Positions 62,921-64,000 of a stretch of DNA of 64,000 nucleotides are shown piece after piece. Below the pieces are notes generated by a model. The model made no database searches. It was not told the DNA's origin and saw only the letters and a list, made by a program, of their open reading frames with translations. Source of the DNA: Bacteroidales bacterium H3. GTDB lineage: Bacteria > Bacteroidota > Bacteroidia > Bacteroidales > Muribaculaceae. The position numbers and the translations under genes are program-made. Position 1 is the stretch's first letter, and every line of letters starts with the position of its first letter. The DNA is taken from positions 1 through 64,000 of the forward strand of contig DAAN01000014.1 of the NCBI GenBank assembly GCA_001701135.1. Reading direction: 5' to 3'.

Positions 62921-63964
62921 ATGCCACACAACCACGACGAAGAAATCCTGTTTCTCGGGCCTGCCGGACGCGGCGGCATGAGATCAGTAATCGACGCCTA
63001 TGCCACGGTGTTTGACCCCTTCAAAATTATTTTTACGCAGAAAGAGGGTAGCACTGCCAAAAAAATCATGGTGGGCATCGCATCGATGTCACAATTTATA
63101 TGGCGACTGCTCATCGACCGCAAAATCAAGGTGGTGCACGTGCACGTGTGCTCCGGAGTAAGTTTTTTCCGTAAGCGCGCATTTCTGAATGTGGCTTCGT
63201 TTTTCGGAAAGAAAACGGTGTTTCACTGCCACGGAGCTGAATTTGAGCAGTTCTATGCGGCCAACACCGATGCCGTGCGGGCAACTCTTGCCCGGGTCGA
63301 CGCCGTGGTGGCGCTTTCGGATTTCTGGAAAGAATTTTTTGAAAGCAAGGGATGCAGCAACGTCATCGCTATCCGCAATCCGGTGCCACCCGCTCGCATC
63401 GATCGCCACCCGGTGGGTGACGGTCGTGTGCATTTCGCCCTTGTCGGCGTGATTTGTGACCGCAAAGGATGTTTCGATGTGGTGAAAATGGCAGAGAAAT
63501 ATCACTCGCAACTAAGCGGCAAAGTGATGATTCACATGGCCGGAAATGGCGAAGGTGAAAGGCTGCAACGCGACATCGACCGGCTGGGACTCTCCGATGT
63601 CCTCTCTTATGAAGGGTGGGCCGACGCGGAAAAGAAAGCGACTTTGCTTAATTCGGTCGACGTGTTTTTTCTCCCCTCGCACAACGAAGGTCTGCCCATC
63701 TCCATTCTCGAAGGTATGACCTACGGATTGCCAGTGCTCTCCACTCCGGTGGGGGGCATCCCCTCGGTGGTCAGAGAGGGAGAGAACGGCTTGCTGGTGC
63801 CTCCGGCTGACATTGACCGGATGTATCAGGCCATAATGACGCTGACGTCCGACCCTTCGCTGCGCGAGACAATGGGGGCAAGAAGCCTCGAAATCAGCCG
63901 CGACTATCTGGTTGAAAATGTAAAAAAGGAACTTGACGCTTTTTACGACCGACTGCTCAAATGA
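62921..63964 (+). CDS. GT4 family glycosyltransferase
   Basis: Retaining nucleotide-sugar glycosyltransferase of 347 residues with a GT-B fold. The N-terminal domain begins ILFLGPAGRGGMRSVIDAYATVF. The C-terminal donor site shows VFFLPSHNEGLPISILEGMTYGLPVLSTPVGGIPSVVREGENGLLVPPAD, including the EGLP motif with its EX7E-like pair, and a final family helix. Acceptor and sugar unknown; probably cell-surface polysaccharide. It ends in ATGA, which overlaps the next start. Confidence 0.92.
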   Translation: MPHNHDEEILFLGPAGRGGMRSVIDAYATVFDPFKIIFTQKEGSTAKKIMVGIASMSQFIWRLLIDRKIKVVHVHVCSGVSFFRKRAFLNVASFFGKKTVFHCHGAEFEQFYAANTDAVRATLARVDAVVALSDFWKEFFESKGCSNVIAIRNPVPPARIDRHPVGDGRVHFALVGVICDRKGCFDVVKMAEKYHSQLSGKVMIHMAGNGEGERLQRDIDRLGLSDVLSYEGWADAEKKATLLNSVDVFFLPSHNEGLPISILEGMTYGLPVLSTPVGGIPSVVREGENGLLVPPADIDRMYQAIMTLTSDPSLRETMGARSLEISRDYLVENVKKELDAFYDRLLK

Positions 63965-64000
63965 GAAATCCCGCAGGACTTTACCGGTCGATACTGATAG
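63961..64000 (+). CDS. Start of a further gene, cut by the window end
   Basis: ATG at 63961 overlaps the glycosyltransferase stop (ATGA) and opens MRNPAGLYRSILI, running off the window. The coupling suggests it belongs to the same surface-glycan operon, but 13 codons are too few to identify it. Confidence 0.4.
   Translation, partial: MRNPAGLYRSILI

Noticed and set aside
61883..62935. 350-codon minus-strand frame across mltG
   Set aside because: Complement of a clear MltG sequence; no recognisable features.

Overview
The window reads as chromosome of a gut-type Bacteroidales bacterium; a Muribaculaceae-like species is my best guess but cannot be proven from sequence alone. The evidence is: repeated Bacteroidetes-type promoters (TTTG, about 19-20 nt, then TAnnTTTG) upstream of genes on both strands; almost no Shine-Dalgarno sequences; many exported lipoproteins and outer-membrane barrels; a SusA-like GH13 enzyme; a clostripain-family lipoprotein; DUF4923 and DUF4295 proteins; and a Bacteroidetes-style MerR gene back to back with alaS. 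Gene density is high. I see no rRNA, tRNA, CRISPR array, insertion sequence or prophage.

Layout. 1-3.6 kb: TrkH/TrkA potassium uptake and a DUF4923 lipocalin-like protein, all on the minus strand. 3.8-7.8 kb: a four-gene surface operon with two tandem paralogous barrels, a PCMD-domain lipoprotein and a PorT-like barrel. 8.0-13.8 kb: an ABC-F protein with a degenerate second ATPase site, a Dabb protein and single-chain PurL. 13.9-18.9 kb: a clan-D-like glycosidase and a GH109-type enzyme, divergent from a NahK-like sugar kinase; together they look like a GalNAc or mucin-glycan module. 19.0-22.7 kb: etfB-etfA-acyl-CoA dehydrogenase. 22.9-26.0 kb: merR and alaS with interlocking divergent promoters. 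26.0-28.1 kb: gmd-fcl for GDP-L-fucose. 28.1-30.6 kb: clostripain-like lipoprotein and an MscS channel with an unusual charged insertion. 30.6-31.05 kb: RNase P RNA on the minus strand. 31.1-36.3 kb: SpoU methyltransferase, RadA and a large M16 protease. 36.4-40.9 kb: an A+T-rich TonB-receptor-like barrel, tail to tail with ptb-buk. 41.1-42.9 kb: a zeta-toxin-like kinase with a 52-codon downstream ORF, then queD-queE. 43.1-44.7 kb: tsaD-pncC. 44.7-45.4 kb: rpmB-rpmG-DUF4295. 45.6-47.9 kb: a NatAB-like ABC exporter. 48.0-51.6 kb: NlpC/P60 lipoprotein, acyltransferase, rsgA and a small winged-helix protein. 51.7-58.2 kb: a long minus-strand run of SPOR lipoprotein, phosphodiesterase, SusA-like GH13, an unrecognised six-hairpin-glycosidase-like lipoprotein and a C1 peptidase. 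58.6-61.1 kb: a TonB-receptor-like barrel. 61.4-64 kb: rpmE2, mltG, a GT4 glycosyltransferase and the first codons of another gene.

The most interesting non-gene signals are short dispersed repeats. A 17-nt element (AGAGCTTGTTTAATAAT) occurs at five loci, usually just 5' of a start codon. A hairpin with the stem GCGCTGTGTCA occurs at three gene ends. Several leaders carry short ORFs that run into or close to the next start, and two genes appear to be transcribed nearly leaderless. The best candidates for new biology are the PCMD/barrel operon, the GalNAc-like divergent module, the zeta kinase with its small partner, the unknown lipoprotein beside SusA, and the 17-nt element.
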